From Leadbetterella lacustris (GTDB taxonomy: Bacteria; Bacteroidota; Bacteroidia; Cytophagales; Spirosomataceae), in the NCBI GenBank assembly GCA_965234335.1, contig OZ248437.1, positions 3,201 to 67,200 of the forward strand: 64,000 nucleotides of DNA, read 5' to 3'. Made by a program: the position numbers and the translations under genes. The notes beneath the pieces are model-generated. The model made no database searches, was not told where the DNA came from, and was given only the letters and a program-made list of their open reading frames with translations. Position 1 is the stretch's first letter, and each line of letters opens with the position of its first letter. This document shows, in pieces, positions 41,387 through 50,406 of the stretch.

Positions 41387-42364
41387 CTAAATAATCTGAT
41401 TTTGTACAAATTCTAGTTCTTTTGAAATATTTATCTGGTTTTCAAATGATTGTATTTTGATTAACAAATTCTTTAAGAATTTCTGGTGACTTTCGGACTT
41501 GGGGTTGAAGGGCCTGTGTTCCATGCCTGCTTTGATTTTTTTCCAGTCGTTGATAAAGATTTTTAGGTTTTCGTCAAAATAGGTTTCTGTGAAAATATCT
41601 AGAATGTATTTTTCGGCCTGTTCGTTGGGATGTATTAAATCTGCCTTGTAAAATCTGTAATCTCGCAGGTCATCCATCATAATTTCGTACGATGGGAAAT
41701 AGTATACATCCTTGTGAGTTTCTGTGATTTTGTAGCAGAGGGTTCTAAGCATTGATTTTGAAACACTATTGAGCTCTAAACTATCTTTAATGTGCCGCAC
41801 TGGGCTGACAGTCAGAATGATTTTTATCTTAGAATTCAAGGTTTTTAAGAGTAAATTGATTTTTTCAAAAATGTCTAATTGTTGCTTCTCTGAAAGTAAT
41901 TTTTTCTTAAAAAGTGGAGCATTTTGTTTGTGGCAATTTGATACTATGTTCTGATTGTCAATATTTTCGTAAACCCAGCTCGTGCCGAGTGTAAGTATAA
42001 TATAGTCAGTTTTTTGTAGAAATTTTTTTGTAGAAATATTGATTTGTCTTAGTTTTTCGAGAAGGCCATTTTTGGTATAATCTCTGATTTCCGAATGGTA
42101 GTTATAATGGAAAAAGACGCCATTGTTTTCGACAATGGCGTCTTTATTTGGCTCTGATTTTTCTACAATTCCCTCAACAATATTCGCTATAGATTGAATG
42201 TTATAGATATTCCCAAATGGATTTGCGACACATTCTATTTTGTTCTCTATTAAATATTTTCCTAAAACATCTGAAAAGCAAGAACCTAGGGTTAGAGTTT
42301 TAGCGTTTAAACTAAAACGAAATGCTGGATTAATTTTTTCAATTGAAGTTCGGAATTCTGACAT
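41387..42364 (-). CDS. GSCFA domain-containing protein
   Basis: 325 residues. The name-giving motif is at the start: LTLGSCFSDVLGKYL, with the Ser likely to be the nucleophile of a GDSL/SGNH-like hydrolase. Later landmarks are LGTSWVYEN, LTVSPVRHIKDSLELNSVSK and the C-terminal RDYRFYKADLIHPNEQAEKY, where Asp/His complete the catalytic set. GSCFA proteins are common in Bacteroidota and uncharacterised. No signal peptide. It ends 1 bp after the start region of the dehydratase on the same strand, suggesting co-transcription. Confidence 0.88.
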   Translation of the reverse strand: MSEFRTSIEKINPAFRFSLNAKTLTLGSCFSDVLGKYLIENKIECVANPFGNIYNIQSIANIVEGIVEKSEPNKDAIVENNGVFFHYNYHSEIRDYTKNGLLEKLRQINISTKKFLQKTDYIILTLGTSWVYENIDNQNIVSNCHKQNAPLFKKKLLSEKQQLDIFEKINLLLKTLNSKIKIILTVSPVRHIKDSLELNSVSKSMLRTLCYKITETHKDVYYFPSYEIMMDDLRDYRFYKADLIHPNEQAEKYILDIFTETYFDENLKIFINDWKKIKAGMEHRPFNPKSESHQKFLKNLLIKIQSFENQINISKELEFVQNQII

Positions 42365-42365
42365 A

Positions 42366-44093
42366 TCAATGTGATTCTCGGTTTACTTTACTACCTGATT
42401 TGCCCACCAAATAGTCAAAGTCAGCACCCAAATGTGCTTGATTGACAGATTCTATGTACATTTTTGCGTATCCTCTCACGTATCCAAGGTCTATAGGCTT
42501 CCAATTCTTTCTGCGGCTTTCCATTTCTTCATCCGTAATATCAAGATTAAGTTTTTTGTTAGGAACATCCACAGTAATCATATCGCCGTTCTGAACAAAA
42601 GCTAAGGGGCCACCAACTGCAGACTCTGGGGAAACATGCAAGAATACTGTTCCGAAGGCAGTACCACTCATTCTGGCATCAGAAATCCTAACTAAGTCGG
42701 TTATGCCTTTTTCTAATATTTTTTTCGGTAGAGCCATACTTCCTACCTCAGGCATGCCTGGGTAACCCTTAGGACCCGAGTTTTTCAAAACCATAATCGA
42801 GTTTTCATCAATATCTAGTTCTGGGTCATCTATACGAGCGTGATAATCCTCGATGGTCTCAAATACGACAGCCTTTCCTCTATGCGTCAGTAGTTTATCT
42901 GTTGCAGCTGAAACTTTTATAACTGATCCATCAGGGCAAAGGTTGCCTTTCACTACCGTTATACCTGCTTCTTCTTTGAGTGGAGATTTATAAGGTAAAA
43001 TTACCTCTTGATTCCAATTTCTTGCTTTTTCTGAGTTTTCAATAATACTTTTTCCGTTGGCACTTATAGTATCTTTTCTCAGAACTTCAGACATTTCTTT
43101 TATGACAACGGGTAGTCCTCCTGCATAATAGAAGTCCTCCATCAAGAACTTGCCGGATGGCATCAGGTTTACCAAAAGAGGAATTTTACTACCCAAATCA
43201 TCAAAGTCTTCTAGTTTTAAATCTACGCCAATTCGGGCGGCAATGGCCAACAGGTGCAGGATTAGGTTGGTAGAACCACCAACTGCTGCATTTACTTTTA
43301 TTGCATTTTCAAAAGCTCCTTTTGTCAGAATATCTGAGATTTTCAGGTTTTCTTTGGCCATTTCTACAATCCTCATACCGGTCATGTGTGCTAGCATTTT
43401 TTTGCGAGAATCTACAGCCGGTATTGCCGAAATACCCGGTAATGTAAGCCCTAAAGCCTCGCACATAACTGCCATTGTGGAGGCTGTGCCCATTGTGGAG
43501 CAATGTCCCGCCGAACGACTCATGCATGCCTCTGCTTCTTCAAAATCTTCAGCAGACATTTTGCCGGTTCTGAAATCGTCAGCGAATTTCCAAACATCAG
43601 TTCCCGAACCTATGTCTTTGCCCTGAAATTTTCCGTTAAGCATGGGGCCACCTGGTACTACTATAGTCGGTATATCTACACTTGCGGCACCCATGACTAG
43701 CGAAGGAGTGGTTTTGTCGCAACCTGTCAAAAGTACCACGGCATCAAATGGATTGCCTCTAATACTTTCTTCTACAGTCATTGCTGCTAGGTTTCGGTAA
43801 AGCATAGCAGTTGGCCTAATGATAGTTTCACCAAGTGACATCACCGGAAATTCAAGCGGAAAACCACCTGCCTCATAAATTCCGTTTTTTACGAACTGAG
43901 CGATTTCTCTAAAATGTCCATTACAAGGAGTTGTTTCTGACCATGTATTGCAAATACCAATAACAGGTTTTCCTTTAAATTGGTGGGATGGATAGCCTTG
44001 GTTTTTTAACCAAGAACGGTATATAAAACCATCTTTTCCGGTTTTCCCAAACCAATCTTTGCTCCTCAAATTATCTTTGTTGTCGTTTTTCAT
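42366..44093 (-). CDS. IlvD/Edd family dehydratase, probably acting on sugar acids
   Basis: 575 residues from the ATG at 44093 (MKNDNKDNLRSKDWFGKTGK); an earlier in-frame Met at 44156 adds a hydrophobic tail foreign to the family. Cluster-ligand cysteines occur in GICNTWSETTPCNGH, LLTGCDKTTPS and ACMSRSAGHCSTMGTAST. The opening (DWFGKTGKDGFIYRSWLKNQ) and the full length fit the L-arabonate/D-xylonate dehydratase branch better than biosynthetic IlvD. The reaction is removal of water to a 2-keto-3-deoxy acid, with an Fe-S cluster and Mg. A Nudix-fold regulator of the sugar-responsive type is 2 kb away. Dihydroxy-acid dehydratase remains possible. Confidence 0.85.
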   Translation of the reverse strand: MKNDNKDNLRSKDWFGKTGKDGFIYRSWLKNQGYPSHQFKGKPVIGICNTWSETTPCNGHFREIAQFVKNGIYEAGGFPLEFPVMSLGETIIRPTAMLYRNLAAMTVEESIRGNPFDAVVLLTGCDKTTPSLVMGAASVDIPTIVVPGGPMLNGKFQGKDIGSGTDVWKFADDFRTGKMSAEDFEEAEACMSRSAGHCSTMGTASTMAVMCEALGLTLPGISAIPAVDSRKKMLAHMTGMRIVEMAKENLKISDILTKGAFENAIKVNAAVGGSTNLILHLLAIAARIGVDLKLEDFDDLGSKIPLLVNLMPSGKFLMEDFYYAGGLPVVIKEMSEVLRKDTISANGKSIIENSEKARNWNQEVILPYKSPLKEEAGITVVKGNLCPDGSVIKVSAATDKLLTHRGKAVVFETIEDYHARIDDPELDIDENSIMVLKNSGPKGYPGMPEVGSMALPKKILEKGITDLVRISDARMSGTAFGTVFLHVSPESAVGGPLAFVQNGDMITVDVPNKKLNLDITDEEMESRRKNWKPIDLGYVRGYAKMYIESVNQAHLGADFDYLVGKSGSKVNRESH

Positions 44094-44203
44094 TATTGAT
44101 TGAATATTATTTGACAGTAAAATTATAAATAGCCCGCATAAATATAGGTAAAACAACGTTTTTTTTGTTTTTTTGCAGGCAAATTTTAAACTTTATCAAG
44201 GAA

Positions 44204-45448
44204 ATGAATCTTTTCGAAAACTTTGAAGATATTATCAATGACGATTTTATTGCAAAATTAAAATCGCATATCAACTATAACTTGGGAGATATAGAAGTGG
44301 CAGTAAAAGGTGTTTTTTATACATTAGTGGCAGGTTTGATTAGGCGTACGAATAGCGATATGAGTTCCGGGATGCTTTACAATCAAATAAAAGAGAAATA
44401 CAACAAAAGTTCGATACCTCAAGATAAAATGGAACTCTTTTCGCAAAAGGGACTTATCGAGAAAGTGTCAGAAGATGGCTCGAAAATAATAAGTCAGATT
44501 TTTCCTGCTTACAAAAGCCCGCTCCTTAGCATGATTGGGTCCTATGCGGGAACAAACAAAAATGTTACAGTGATAACTTCAGGTTTGACAGCTTCTATAT
44601 TGGTGGATTTGTTAGGCAAGAAAGTAACCTCTGAGGACTTGGACAAAGAGGGAATGGTGAACTTTTTAAGGCAACATCATGAGGTTCTTCTTCAAAAAGC
44701 ACCTGAGTCATTGATGGAAAAAATGATACCGGCTCTTGGGCTTCAGGAGTTAATTAATGCAAAAATTGTAGTAACTAAAAAAAACGATTCAGGCATTAAA
44801 CAATCAAGTGATGAGTCTGAGTTACCATCTATTTCCGCTTCAAGTGGTACCAACTACGAAGAAGAATCATCCGATACATTTTTTAATAAGAAAATACTTT
44901 TAGGCTTAGGAGTATTCATCATTTTAGGTGGGATTTTTTATTTTTTATGGGCAAATAATGGGGGTTTTAGTTTTTTTAGCAAAGAGGAAACTCCCGTTGA
45001 ATCTATGAATGAAGAGCTATTGTTTGCTGATTCTTTGTCAAATTTAGCAACGGATTCTCTGGATGCTGTTAATAAGATGGATGCAGGGAAAAGTGGAACA
45101 CTTAATAATTCTGAATTTTCTATATTTAAAATTTATGTTGAAGATAATACCAAGGCTAAGGGAGAAGAATTTGATTTTAAAAGCATTCAATATATCGACA
45201 AAACATTTGATCTGACCTCCCAGTCCATCAACACTATCGATAGCATTGCTACATTGATGAATCAGAATGCTAATCTTCAAATTAAGATAATTGCCTATTC
45301 GGAAACCGGAGACCTTAAGTTAAATAATAAGAGGGCATTTGCTGTAAAAAAAGTATTAACAACTAAAGGAGTTAACACCATAAGGATAGATGCCGGCTCG
45401 GGTGGTACTGGAGGTAATTTTCCGAAGATCAAAGTAGTAATTAAATAA
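44204..45448 (+). CDS. DUF937 protein with a membrane segment and C-terminal OmpA-like domain
   Basis: 414 residues from the ATG at 44204, which is preceded by AAGGA, one of the few Shine-Dalgarno-like sites here. Residues 1-200 are DUF937-like (NFEDIINDDFIAKLKSHINY, GVFYTLVAGLIRRTNS, MIGSYAGTNKNVTVITSGLT). A single membrane segment follows (ILLGLGVFIILGGIFYFLWA), and the C-terminal 100 residues resemble the OmpA peptidoglycan-binding domain (IDSIATLMNQNANLQIKIIA, then YSETGDLKLNNKRAFAVKKV). The layout suggests DUF937 inside and an OmpA domain outside, linking a cytoplasmic module to the wall. Functional role unknown. Confidence 0.75.
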   Translation: MNLFENFEDIINDDFIAKLKSHINYNLGDIEVAVKGVFYTLVAGLIRRTNSDMSSGMLYNQIKEKYNKSSIPQDKMELFSQKGLIEKVSEDGSKIISQIFPAYKSPLLSMIGSYAGTNKNVTVITSGLTASILVDLLGKKVTSEDLDKEGMVNFLRQHHEVLLQKAPESLMEKMIPALGLQELINAKIVVTKKNDSGIKQSSDESELPSISASSGTNYEEESSDTFFNKKILLGLGVFIILGGIFYFLWANNGGFSFFSKEETPVESMNEELLFADSLSNLATDSLDAVNKMDAGKSGTLNNSEFSIFKIYVEDNTKAKGEEFDFKSIQYIDKTFDLTSQSINTIDSIATLMNQNANLQIKIIAYSETGDLKLNNKRAFAVKKVLTTKGVNTIRIDAGSGGTGGNFPKIKVVIK

Positions 45449-46162
45449 AAGAAAACTTTCATCCGACCAAAACTAGCCTAATTTGAAGTTTGTTGAAAAA
45501 AATAATTGATAGCTGCGTATCGATTGTTGATATTGACCTCTTACGCCGAAAAAAAATCTTTAGCTAAAAAATAAAAAAGGGAATTGCCAATCCTTTTAAA
45601 GATATTCATATTCATTCTGATGATTTGCAGAGCAAACGAGTAAATGATTTTATAAGTGATGTTTACTCTAAAACACCTACCTCCCAAAAACAATTGATTG
45701 CATTACCTCATATCGTCATAATCAAGTGTAATTCATTTAATATTTTTGTACAAACCTTCAGTTCTTAGAAAACAAATCGCTATTTGTAAGAATGCCAAAA
45801 TTGTCTTCAAGAAGTATATTAAGTAATGGAAACTACAATCGTATTTCTGAGTTTTTAAGGTGGTATTTGGCTTCTTATATGAGGATTAGTACCATTAAAA
45901 TGCCTGATATAATGGCTATTCAAAGCCTATTTTGCCTGTTTTTGATTTTAGCGGATGACAGTAGAAATAGTTAGAAAAACTGAAGAAAAGCGGTAGATTC
46001 ATTACAAATGATGCAAGAATTAGAACCTAGGCATTTACGCTGTGGGTAATCATTACCAATAACTGTTTTAGAGATTATAGATTAGATTTCTTTCAAATTG
46101 GCCGTCAGTATTCGGTAGAAATCTATATTATGGTTGTTATCAAGATAGTAAAATAGTAATTA
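45449..46162. other. Gene-poor stretch with decayed coding remnants
   Basis: No intact gene in 714 bp. Short fragments look protein-like: on the plus strand around 45600-45770 a frame reads FKDIHIHSDDLQSKRVNDFI, then SDVYSKTPTSQKQLIALPHI; around 46040-46130 another reads ITNNCFRDYRLDFFQIGRQY. The second resembles the C-terminal end of GH97-type glycosidases (a TN..R......FL....Y...IY pattern), but this is a weak call. Stops and shifts break every frame. Confidence 0.4.
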
Positions 46163-46870
46163 CTAAAGGATTTTATCTGGATTCGTCAAGGATAAAAAAT
46201 TAAATGAACTGGTGTCTTTGTATTTTTCTTTATTTAAAGTAAAATAGAAAGCACCTTTCTTTGAGAAACCCTTTTGTTTTTCATCCGTTTTGGTCAGAAT
46301 ATTTGTGCTGAGTAGTTTTCTAGTAAAATTCCTTTTATCAAATGTAGTATCGAAGATGGCTTCGTATAAGTTTAGAAGCTGAGGCAAAGTGAATTTATCG
46401 GGCAGTAATTCGAACCCAATGGGGTACAGAGAGGCATTAGCTCTTAAACGCTCAACCGCTAAGGAAACCATTTCTGAGTGGTCAAAGAGTAATTCAGGTA
46501 ACTTTTTTAACGAAAACCACTTGGCATTGATTTTATTGGTTAGCTTGTGGTCATAATCTACAATATTTATCAAGGCCTTATAAGTAACGGATACAGTACG
46601 CATTACGGGGTCCCTCTTGGGGTTTCCAAATGCGGCTAGTTGTTCAAGATAGACGTCTTTTAGGCCAGTATGTTCAAATAAAATCCTATCGGCGGCTTCA
46701 TTTAATCCCTCAGTTTCTTGTAACCAACCACCCATTAGAGACCAAGTCTCCTTATTTTCCTCAAGTCCCCTTTTTACAAGTAATATTTTTAATTCTTCGC
46801 CGTCAAATCCAAAAATTATAGAGTCGAGTGCCACCAAACACTTGGATTGTTTATTATAAAGATCGAGCAT
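46163..46870 (-). CDS. Nudix-fold transcriptional regulator (NrtR/AraR type)
   Basis: 235 residues. The N-terminal Nudix fold (7-140) has lost the catalytic signature: the Nudix box reads GGWLQETEGLNEAADRILFE, without the REUxEE core. The C-terminal winged helix has FTLPQLLNLYEAIFDTTFDK and RNFTRKLLSTNILTKTDEKQ. Such proteins bind a metabolite in the dead Nudix pocket: ADP-ribose in NrtR, arabinose in Bacteroides AraR. The IlvD/Edd dehydratase two genes away favours a sugar-type ligand, but this is inference. It is divergent from the ABC ATPase, with 62 bp between the starts. Confidence 0.85.
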   Translation of the reverse strand: MLDLYNKQSKCLVALDSIIFGFDGEELKILLVKRGLEENKETWSLMGGWLQETEGLNEAADRILFEHTGLKDVYLEQLAAFGNPKRDPVMRTVSVTYKALINIVDYDHKLTNKINAKWFSLKKLPELLFDHSEMVSLAVERLRANASLYPIGFELLPDKFTLPQLLNLYEAIFDTTFDKRNFTRKLLSTNILTKTDEKQKGFSKKGAFYFTLNKEKYKDTSSFNFLSLTNPDKIL

Positions 46871-46918
46871 AGATATGTTTTTTTACAAATTAATAAAAAA
46901 AAATCGGACAATACATTT

Positions 46919-46926
46919 TACTTTTG
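46919..46926 (+). promoter_or_regulatory. -7 promoter box of the ABC ATPase gene
   Basis: TACTTTTG matches TAnnTTTG. Its end is 6 bp before the ATG at 46933, so the transcript should begin at or next to the start codon. Confidence 0.5.
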
Positions 46927-46932
46927 CTAAAT

Positions 46933-47871
46933 ATGATTGAAGCCAAAAAAGTAAACTTTGAATATTTAGAGAGTTTTACCCTCAAAAACATTAGTCTTAA
47001 GGTTCAAAAAGGTAAAATTCTGGGTATAATTGGCCAAAGTGGTTCAGGAAAAACTACCTTGTTGAAGTTATTGGCTGGTTTAAAAGAGCCAAGTTCGGGG
47101 CAAATAACTATCAATGGAACTACTTTAGAGCCGCCTTCAAAGAAGTTAATTGCTGGCCACAAGCAAATTAAGATGGTCACCCAGCAAAACACACTTTTTC
47201 CAAATGTGAACATTTCGGAGAACATAGCTTATGAAGTAAGGTTTTTTGAAAAAAAATATCAAAATCAAAGAGTTAGTAAATTAGCTAAAGAATTAAATAT
47301 TAGTCATTTATTAGGTAAATTCCCACGGGAACTATCTGGTGGAGAAATTCAACGAGTAATGCTAGCCAAGGCCATTGCAGATGAGCCGCTTTTATTGTTA
47401 CTAGATGAACCATTTGCTAATCTTGACCCCATAATTAAGAAAAAAGTTATGCTCAATCTGCAATCTGTTCTAAGAAATGAAGAAATAGCATGCATTTTTG
47501 TGACTCACGATATCCATGACGCATTTGGGATGGTAGATGAGCTTTTTATCATTAAAAATGGCAGGTTGGTTCAAAAAGGGACTTCTGAAGACATTTACAA
47601 TTCTCCCAAAAACAAATATGTAGCTTTACTTACTGGCGACGGTTTCATGTTAAAGTCGGGAGAGCAGGAAGTTTTTGTTAGAGCTGAAAATATCGACATT
47701 AACCCATCGGGTGTATTCGAGGCAGAGGTTATAAACAATATTTTCAAGGGTGCTTTTTATGAAACAATTCTTGATTATAATTCTAATACCATTTATGCTT
47801 TGAGTAAAAACATGTTTGAGATTGGACAGAAAGTCAGATTTGACCTAAGCTCAGTCATCCACTTTGATTAG
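46933..47871 (+). CDS. ABC transporter ATP-binding protein without a linked permease
   Basis: 312 residues. Walker A is GIIGQSGSGKTTLLKLLAGL, the Q-loop is MVTQQNTLFPN, the signature is LSGGEIQRVMLAKA, Walker B is LLLLLDEPFANLDP and the switch His is VTHDIHDAFG. The last 90 residues (MLKSGEQEVFVRAENIDINP onward) look like the regulatory TOBE-type domain of importer ATPases. No permease or binding protein is adjacent. The ATG at 46933 is preferred over the TTG at 46924, which lies in the promoter box. Its end overlaps hpt convergently by 21 bp. Substrate unknown. Confidence 0.88.
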   Translation: MIEAKKVNFEYLESFTLKNISLKVQKGKILGIIGQSGSGKTTLLKLLAGLKEPSSGQITINGTTLEPPSKKLIAGHKQIKMVTQQNTLFPNVNISENIAYEVRFFEKKYQNQRVSKLAKELNISHLLGKFPRELSGGEIQRVMLAKAIADEPLLLLLDEPFANLDPIIKKKVMLNLQSVLRNEEIACIFVTHDIHDAFGMVDELFIIKNGRLVQKGTSEDIYNSPKNKYVALLTGDGFMLKSGEQEVFVRAENIDINPSGVFEAEVINNIFKGAFYETILDYNSNTIYALSKNMFEIGQKVRFDLSSVIHFD

Positions 47872-48399
47872 AATGGAACTGCTATTTCTTCCATACCCAT
47901 TATAATCCAAACCGTAACCTACCACAAACTGATTTTGGATTTCGAAACCAACATAATCCAACTGAATGGGCACAAGCATAGCCTCAGGTTTATGCAAAAG
48001 CGTGGCAATAGAAATACTTGCAGGATTATGTATTTCTAGGGTCTTCATCAGAAAGTCTAAAGTCCGCCCGGTATCCACAATGTCTTCCAAAATAACCACA
48101 TGACGGCCTTCGATTGGTTGGTTTAAGCCAATCAATTCCTTCATTTTCCCTGTTGATTCGGTATTTTGATAAGAATGTATTTTGAGAAAACTGACTTCGC
48201 ACGGTATGGTGAGTTTTTTAAAAATATCGGCAATAAAAAGGAAAGAACCGTTCAGGATTCCAAGAAATATGGGTTTTTTGTTCGCAAATCTTTCGTTAAG
48301 TTTATCCGAAATATCATCCACTCTTGCTTGAATTTCTTCGCTTGTAATTAGTTCTTTGAACTTCAAATCTAGTACCTCTACCATATTTCTTTTTTTCAT
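47851..48399 (-). CDS. hpt: Hypoxanthine phosphoribosyltransferase
   Basis: 182 residues. The PRPP-binding motif is HVVILEDIVDTGRTLDFLMK, the flexible-loop region is HSYQNTESTGKMKEL, and the purine end is YVGFEIQNQFVVGYGLDYN. Length and motifs match bacterial HPRT, which salvages hypoxanthine and guanine to IMP and GMP in the cytoplasm. The 3' end overlaps the ABC ATPase gene by 21 bp. Confidence 0.93.
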   Translation of the reverse strand: MKKRNMVEVLDLKFKELITSEEIQARVDDISDKLNERFANKKPIFLGILNGSFLFIADIFKKLTIPCEVSFLKIHSYQNTESTGKMKELIGLNQPIEGRHVVILEDIVDTGRTLDFLMKTLEIHNPASISIATLLHKPEAMLVPIQLDYVGFEIQNQFVVGYGLDYNGYGRNSSSILIKVDD

Positions 48400-48461
48400 G
48401 TAAAATAAAATAATATTTTGTTAACAATCGGCTTTTTGGTAAATGAAATTTTAAATTTCTC

Positions 48462-48469
48462 TAATTTTG
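48462..48469 (+). promoter_or_regulatory. Promoter of the secreted TPR gene
   Basis: TAATTTTG matches TAnnTTTG, with TTTG at 48435-48438 as a -33 element 23 bp upstream. The leader to the TTG at 48519 would be about 45 nt. Confidence 0.55.
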
Positions 48470-48518
48470 TTATACAATTATTGATTACTAGTTTTCGTTT
48501 TCCTCAAAATTATACGCA

Positions 48519-49739
48519 TTGAAAAAAAGGCTTTTTGTAATACTCTTCCTTACTGCACATTTTACTTCATTTGGGCAGTTATTTTCGTTTTTAAATACCA
48601 AAGAAAAACCTAAGGCCGAAATGTTGCTCCTTGATAGAGGCGTGCAGATAAGCACCACCGCCGCTGTCAATAACATGTACAATTTTAATTTTTCGGAGGC
48701 TGAAAAAGAGTATAAATGGTTAAAAGTTAAATATCCCGAGCATCCCCTAGGAGACTTTATGCTCGGACTAAACGAATGGTGGAAAATAGTGCCTGATACC
48801 AAACAGGAGCGATTTGATGAGCAATGCCACTCTTATATGGCCAATGCCATTGACCTCGCCGATGATATGTTTGATAGGAACAAGAAAAACAAAGAGGCTG
48901 CATTTTTTCTTTCGGCGGCTTATGCTATAAAAGGCAGGCTTTATGCTGAGCGAGAAAAATGGGTTAAAGCAGCTTGGGCAGGCAGGCAATCTATAAAATA
49001 TTTGGACTATAGTAGGGGCGAGGAAAATATAAATCCAGAGTTGCTTTTTGGAGATGGAGTTTACAATTATTATTCACGATGGATACACGAGAACTACAAA
49101 TCTCTGAAACCGTTGTTGACTTTTTTCAGAAAAGGGGATAAAAATTTAGGTATTAAGCAATTGGAAAACGTTGCAAACAATGCCTTTTATTCAAGAATGG
49201 AGGCTAGGTATTTTTTAATTCAAATTTATGCTGCTGAAAATCAGTCGGCTAAGTCGTTGATATTGGCCCGTCAGATGCACACTTTGTACCCCAACAACTC
49301 GTTTTTTCATAGATATGTGGCCCGAAATAGTTTTGCCTTGGGTAGGCTAGATGAAGCTGAAGTTTATGCCAACGAACTAATGACAAGGTTGGACGAAAAG
49401 CAATATGGCTATGGTGATAATGACGGAAGATATGCAGCTTACATATTGGGATACATCAATCAAAATTATAAACGAAACGACATTCAGGCTAAGTTTTATT
49501 ACCAAAAGTGTATCAATTATTCACTGAGTAACAATACCAAAGAGTCGGGGTACTATGTGGCTTCTAATTTGGCTTTGGGCTCTATTGCCCTGAAAGACAA
49601 TGATAATAGGGCTGCTGTGGAATATTGGGCGGAGGTTTTGAAAAACTCAGAAAAGAATTCTAGTTCTTATCAACAAGCTAAAAAATCTCTTGAAGACCTT
49701 ACCAAAAGGCTGAAGGTACAAAAAAAAGGGAAAAAGTAA
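48519..49739 (+). CDS. Secreted TPR-repeat protein
   Basis: 406 residues starting at TTG, with a signal peptide ending near TSFGQ (residue 20). The remainder is mostly helical with TPR-like pairs: MYNFNFSEAEKEYKWLKVKY, FLIQIYAAENQSAKSLILAR and VASNLALGSIALKDNDNRAA. It ends in a Lys-rich tail. TPR proteins of this size in Bacteroidota are often periplasmic scaffolds. No partner is visible next to it. Not the same family as the lipoprotein at 18622. Confidence 0.78.
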   Translation: MKKRLFVILFLTAHFTSFGQLFSFLNTKEKPKAEMLLLDRGVQISTTAAVNNMYNFNFSEAEKEYKWLKVKYPEHPLGDFMLGLNEWWKIVPDTKQERFDEQCHSYMANAIDLADDMFDRNKKNKEAAFFLSAAYAIKGRLYAEREKWVKAAWAGRQSIKYLDYSRGEENINPELLFGDGVYNYYSRWIHENYKSLKPLLTFFRKGDKNLGIKQLENVANNAFYSRMEARYFLIQIYAAENQSAKSLILARQMHTLYPNNSFFHRYVARNSFALGRLDEAEVYANELMTRLDEKQYGYGDNDGRYAAYILGYINQNYKRNDIQAKFYYQKCINYSLSNNTKESGYYVASNLALGSIALKDNDNRAAVEYWAEVLKNSEKNSSSYQQAKKSLEDLTKRLKVQKKGKK

Positions 49740-49774
49740 TTCTCCCCTTTCTCTGATTCTTTTTACGTTAAACA

Positions 49775-50245
49775 TCAAGGTATTGGAAGAACTTTCGTGT
49801 TTTTGAAAGTTGAAAGAATTACCATGGTTTGGGTGCTCGCAACAACTTCTATTTCATTAATGGTTTCCATAATTAAGGTCTGATACGAAGCTATATCTTT
49901 TGCTATAACTTTCAATAAGAAATCACATGATCCCGTAACGTGGTGACATTCAATTATTTCCGGAACGGCCTCTATGGTTTTCACAAAAGACTCTGTGATA
50001 GACTTTCTGTGCCCAGAAAGTGTAACTTGTACAAAAGTCATTACACCGAGACCTACCTTTTCGCGGTCTATTTGTGCATGGTAACTTTCTATAATTCCTG
50101 TATTCTCTAGTTTTTTAACTCTCTCTAAGGTAGGTGCTGGTGAGAGTCCTATTTCTTTTGAAAGTTGGGCATTTGTGATTTTTCCGTTACTTTGAAGTAT
50201 TTCTAAAAGTTTGTGATCGATTTGATCTAATTTACCGACTGCCAT
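49775..50245 (-). CDS. Lrp/AsnC family transcriptional regulator
   Basis: 156 residues: winged helix (LDQIDHKLLEILQSNGKITN, then LSKEIGLSPAPTLERVKKLE) and a C-terminal ligand domain (VMTFVQVTLSGHRKSI, CHHVTGSCDFLLKVIAKDIA). This is a fuller match to classic Lrp than the protein at 3166, including the GxCDFLLKV ligand-site region. The 15-bp palindrome at 50267-50281 just upstream fits autoregulation. The two Lrp proteins in this window are only distantly alike. Confidence 0.92.
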   Translation of the reverse strand: MAVGKLDQIDHKLLEILQSNGKITNAQLSKEIGLSPAPTLERVKKLENTGIIESYHAQIDREKVGLGVMTFVQVTLSGHRKSITESFVKTIEAVPEIIECHHVTGSCDFLLKVIAKDIASYQTLIMETINEIEVVASTQTMVILSTFKNTKVLPIP

Positions 50246-50266
50246 TTTATGTTTGATTGATGATTT

Positions 50267-50281
50267 CAGAATTTTATTCTG
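50267..50281. promoter_or_regulatory. Candidate Lrp operator before the second Lrp gene
   Basis: CAGAATTTTATTCTG is a perfect palindrome around its central T and matches the E. coli Lrp consensus YAGHAWATTWTDCTR at 14 of 15 positions by eye. A near-consensus -7 box for the gene (TATCTTTA on the minus strand) lies at 50284-50291, so the palindrome would sit at the transcription start. Confidence 0.55.
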
Positions 50282-50406
50282 TGTAAAGATAGTATTTTAT
50301 GTTAAAATTTTAAATTATTTAAATAGGCTTCTTTATTTTGTAATTCTAGTAAAGTCTTTTTATTTAAATATCAATATTTTTAATTAAAATATTGCAAAAA
50401 ATAGAA

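Noticed and set aside
44094..44156. Hydrophobic N-terminal extension of the IlvD/Edd dehydratase, as if exported
   Set aside because: Family members are cytoplasmic Fe-S enzymes starting close to the DWFGKTG segment; the extension is AT-rich leader sequence.
45792..45974. 60-residue open frame in the gene-poor stretch
   Set aside because: No family resemblance and no promoter or start context; it lies among fragments of decayed coding sequence in other frames.
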